A stretch of DNA of 64,000 nt from Methylocapsa sp036561105 (GTDB taxonomy: Bacteria; Pseudomonadota; Alphaproteobacteria; Rhizobiales; Beijerinckiaceae), in contig DATBPZ010000060.1 of assembly GCA_036561105.1 (NCBI GenBank), forward strand, positions 32,430 through 96,429, written 5' to 3'. How positions within the stretch are numbered: position 1 is the first letter of the stretch; each line of letters starts with the position of its first letter. A model generated the notes under the pieces. It was not told the origin of the DNA. It made no database searches and worked only from the letters and a program-made list of their open reading frames with translations. A program made the translations under genes and the position numbers. Below, piece by piece: positions 62,968 through 64,000 of the stretch.

Positions 62968-63774
62968 TCAGCCGCCAAGCAACCGGCCACGTATGAGCCG
63001 CTCCAATGCAAATCCTGAAAAAATCGTACAGGCTGCCCAGGCCATAAGATAGGTTTTGTCCAACACCAACGAACCATAGCCATCATAATAGGCGGATCGC
63101 ATCCATTCGATTGCCTGAAGAACCGGATTAAAACTCAAATAGTAGCGGGCAACTTCCGGCAAAGAATCCGGAACGAACATGACACCCGACGAGATGTACA
63201 AGGAAATGATGATAAGCGCGTAGCCCGTCATCCACCCGACGAAAGCCGTAGCGATGATCGCATTAATAATCCCCATGCCAAGGCCGAGCAGGACGGAAGC
63301 CCCAAAAGCGAAAGAAGCCTGAGCGATGTCGCGCGGCATGAAGTCGACCTCACAAAACCATAGGATCAGGAAGAGCGAAGCCGTCATCATGCAAGCTCCG
63401 AGGATTTCAAGGAAAGCACGGGCGATGAGGACATCGGTAATTTTAACAACTGGAAAGACGATGAGAGGCCGGTTCAACACCAGCCCTATCATGATCCAGC
63501 GCGACATGTAGCTGAATGTCATGAAGGGCACGAGTCCGGTCGCAAAGAAGAGGATGGTACTGTTGCCGAATGGTGCTGTCCGGCCAAGGCTTGTGTAGAC
63601 TGTCAGCAGGACAAGAACATGGACGAGTGGCCACGCGACGCTTGAGAAGAGAAAACCAAGGCCATTGCCGAAATAGCGGGTTTTGACGTCACGCAGCATC
63701 AGCGCGTAGATCACTTGCCCCTGCGTACGGAGAACATCTCCCAGCGAGATCGCACGGTTTTCCAGTTCTGGCAT
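62968..63774 (-). CDS. ABC-2 type polysaccharide export permease (Wzm/KpsM-like)
   Basis: 268 residues with six transmembrane helices. The N-terminus (YALMLRDVKTRYFGNGLGF) and the rest (YNPVLQ-type YYLSFNPVLQAIEWMRSAYY) are those of capsule/O-antigen ABC exporters. The ATG at 63774 has AGGAAATC upstream. The ATPase partner (wzt/kpsT) normally follows; here the next plus-strand gene points away, 70 bases on, so the partner is not in the window. An IS fragment ends about 100 bases upstream. Confidence 0.88.
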   Translation of the reverse strand: MPELENRAISLGDVLRTQGQVIYALMLRDVKTRYFGNGLGFLFSSVAWPLVHVLVLLTVYTSLGRTAPFGNSTILFFATGLVPFMTFSYMSRWIMIGLVLNRPLIVFPVVKITDVLIARAFLEILGACMMTASLFLILWFCEVDFMPRDIAQASFAFGASVLLGLGMGIINAIIATAFVGWMTGYALIIISLYISSGVMFVPDSLPEVARYYLSFNPVLQAIEWMRSAYYDGYGSLVLDKTYLMAWAACTIFSGFALERLIRGRLLGG

Positions 63775-63872
63775 CTGATTTCCTGGATATGGATGTCGGA
63801 TTAACTCGCCAAGGCAGTCAATACTAAAGGCGTAACAAAATTTTCTGATTCTAGTTCTTCTAGGGTCACGAC

Positions 63873-64000
63873 TCAATAAATCCACCAGACGATGGCGGCG
63901 ACAAGGTAAATGGAAGCCATGAAGTTTCTGGCGAGGCGGTCATACCGTGTTGCAATGCGACGAAAATCTTTGAGGCGGCAGAAAGCGTTTTCGATAAGGT
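63873..64000 (-). mobile_element. 3' end of an IS5-type transposase, cut by the window edge
   Basis: The minus-strand frame ending at TGA (63875-63873) reads LIENAFCRLKDFRRIATRYD and then RLARNFMASIYLVAAIVWWI, the highly conserved C-terminus of IS5/IS427-type transposases. The protein's start lies beyond 64000, so intactness cannot be judged. The IS terminus should lie between the stop and about 63800, but I could not identify its inverted repeat with confidence. Confidence 0.85.

Overview
The window is about 60 % GC, densely packed and bacterial. Its gene content points to an alphaproteobacterium of the Hyphomicrobiales, probably Beijerinckiaceae or a relative with methanotroph affinities. 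The pointers are: the pcm-tolC-popZ-valS order; a PopZ-type polar protein and GapR; ribosomal protein S2 with a long C-terminal extension; FeuP/FeuQ beside the cycHJKL-type cytochrome c maturation genes; a YlxR-L7Ae protein between nusA and infB; and a Tat-exported 13-cysteine copper-storage protein of the type first described in methanotrophs. This placement is inferred from gene content and was not tested by phylogeny.

Layout. 1-683 has no supportable gene. 684-2653 is a divergent manganese module (mntR/mntH) with palindromes between the genes. 2667-8642 is valS, popZ, tolC and pcm on the minus strand. 8897-10338 holds a DUF4337 membrane protein and a secreted protein with three cysteine repeats. 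10551-12642 is rpsB-tsf and 12895-14382 a lone glcD-like gene. 14572-16423 is a patch of small, mostly unknown genes around an AT-richer gap. 16453-21323 is rpmI-rplT, dnaE and a glutathione transferase on the minus strand. 21324-21937 is a gene-free switch region with a perfect 42-bp palindrome centred on a parS-like core and an attenuator-like hairpin. 21938-29199 is the translation/transcription operon rimP-nusA-ylxR-infB-rbfA-truB. 29183-39581 carries two separated cytochrome c maturation blocks (ccmI-E-F-H and ccmC-D-G) around feuP-feuQ, a PepSY protein, an unusual trypsin-like protease and a patatin. 39773-46777 has the copper-storage protein, prfC, a YjbR protein and an RND efflux pair. 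47227-60732 is one glycogen operon (glgP-glgB-glgC-glgA-pgm-glgX/malQ fusion). 61224-64000 has an N-formylglutamate amidohydrolase, gapR, a small unknown gene, an orphan Wzm-type permease and the truncated end of an IS5-type transposase.

How the parts work together. The glycogen operon encodes a full cycle: Pgm makes glucose-1-P, GlgC makes ADP-glucose, GlgA and GlgB build branched glucan, and GlgP plus the GlgX-MalQ fusion take it apart. The two Ccm blocks supply haem handling and apocytochrome reduction but lack ccmA and ccmB. The rimP-truB operon couples ribosome assembly, tRNA modification, initiation and transcription elongation.

No rRNA, tRNA, CRISPR array or complete mobile element was recognised. 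The most unusual items are the parS-like palindrome, the protease interrupted by a two-helix membrane insert between its His and Asp, the triplicated two-cysteine repeat protein, and a ribbon-helix-helix gene with an inverted repeat over its own putative promoter.
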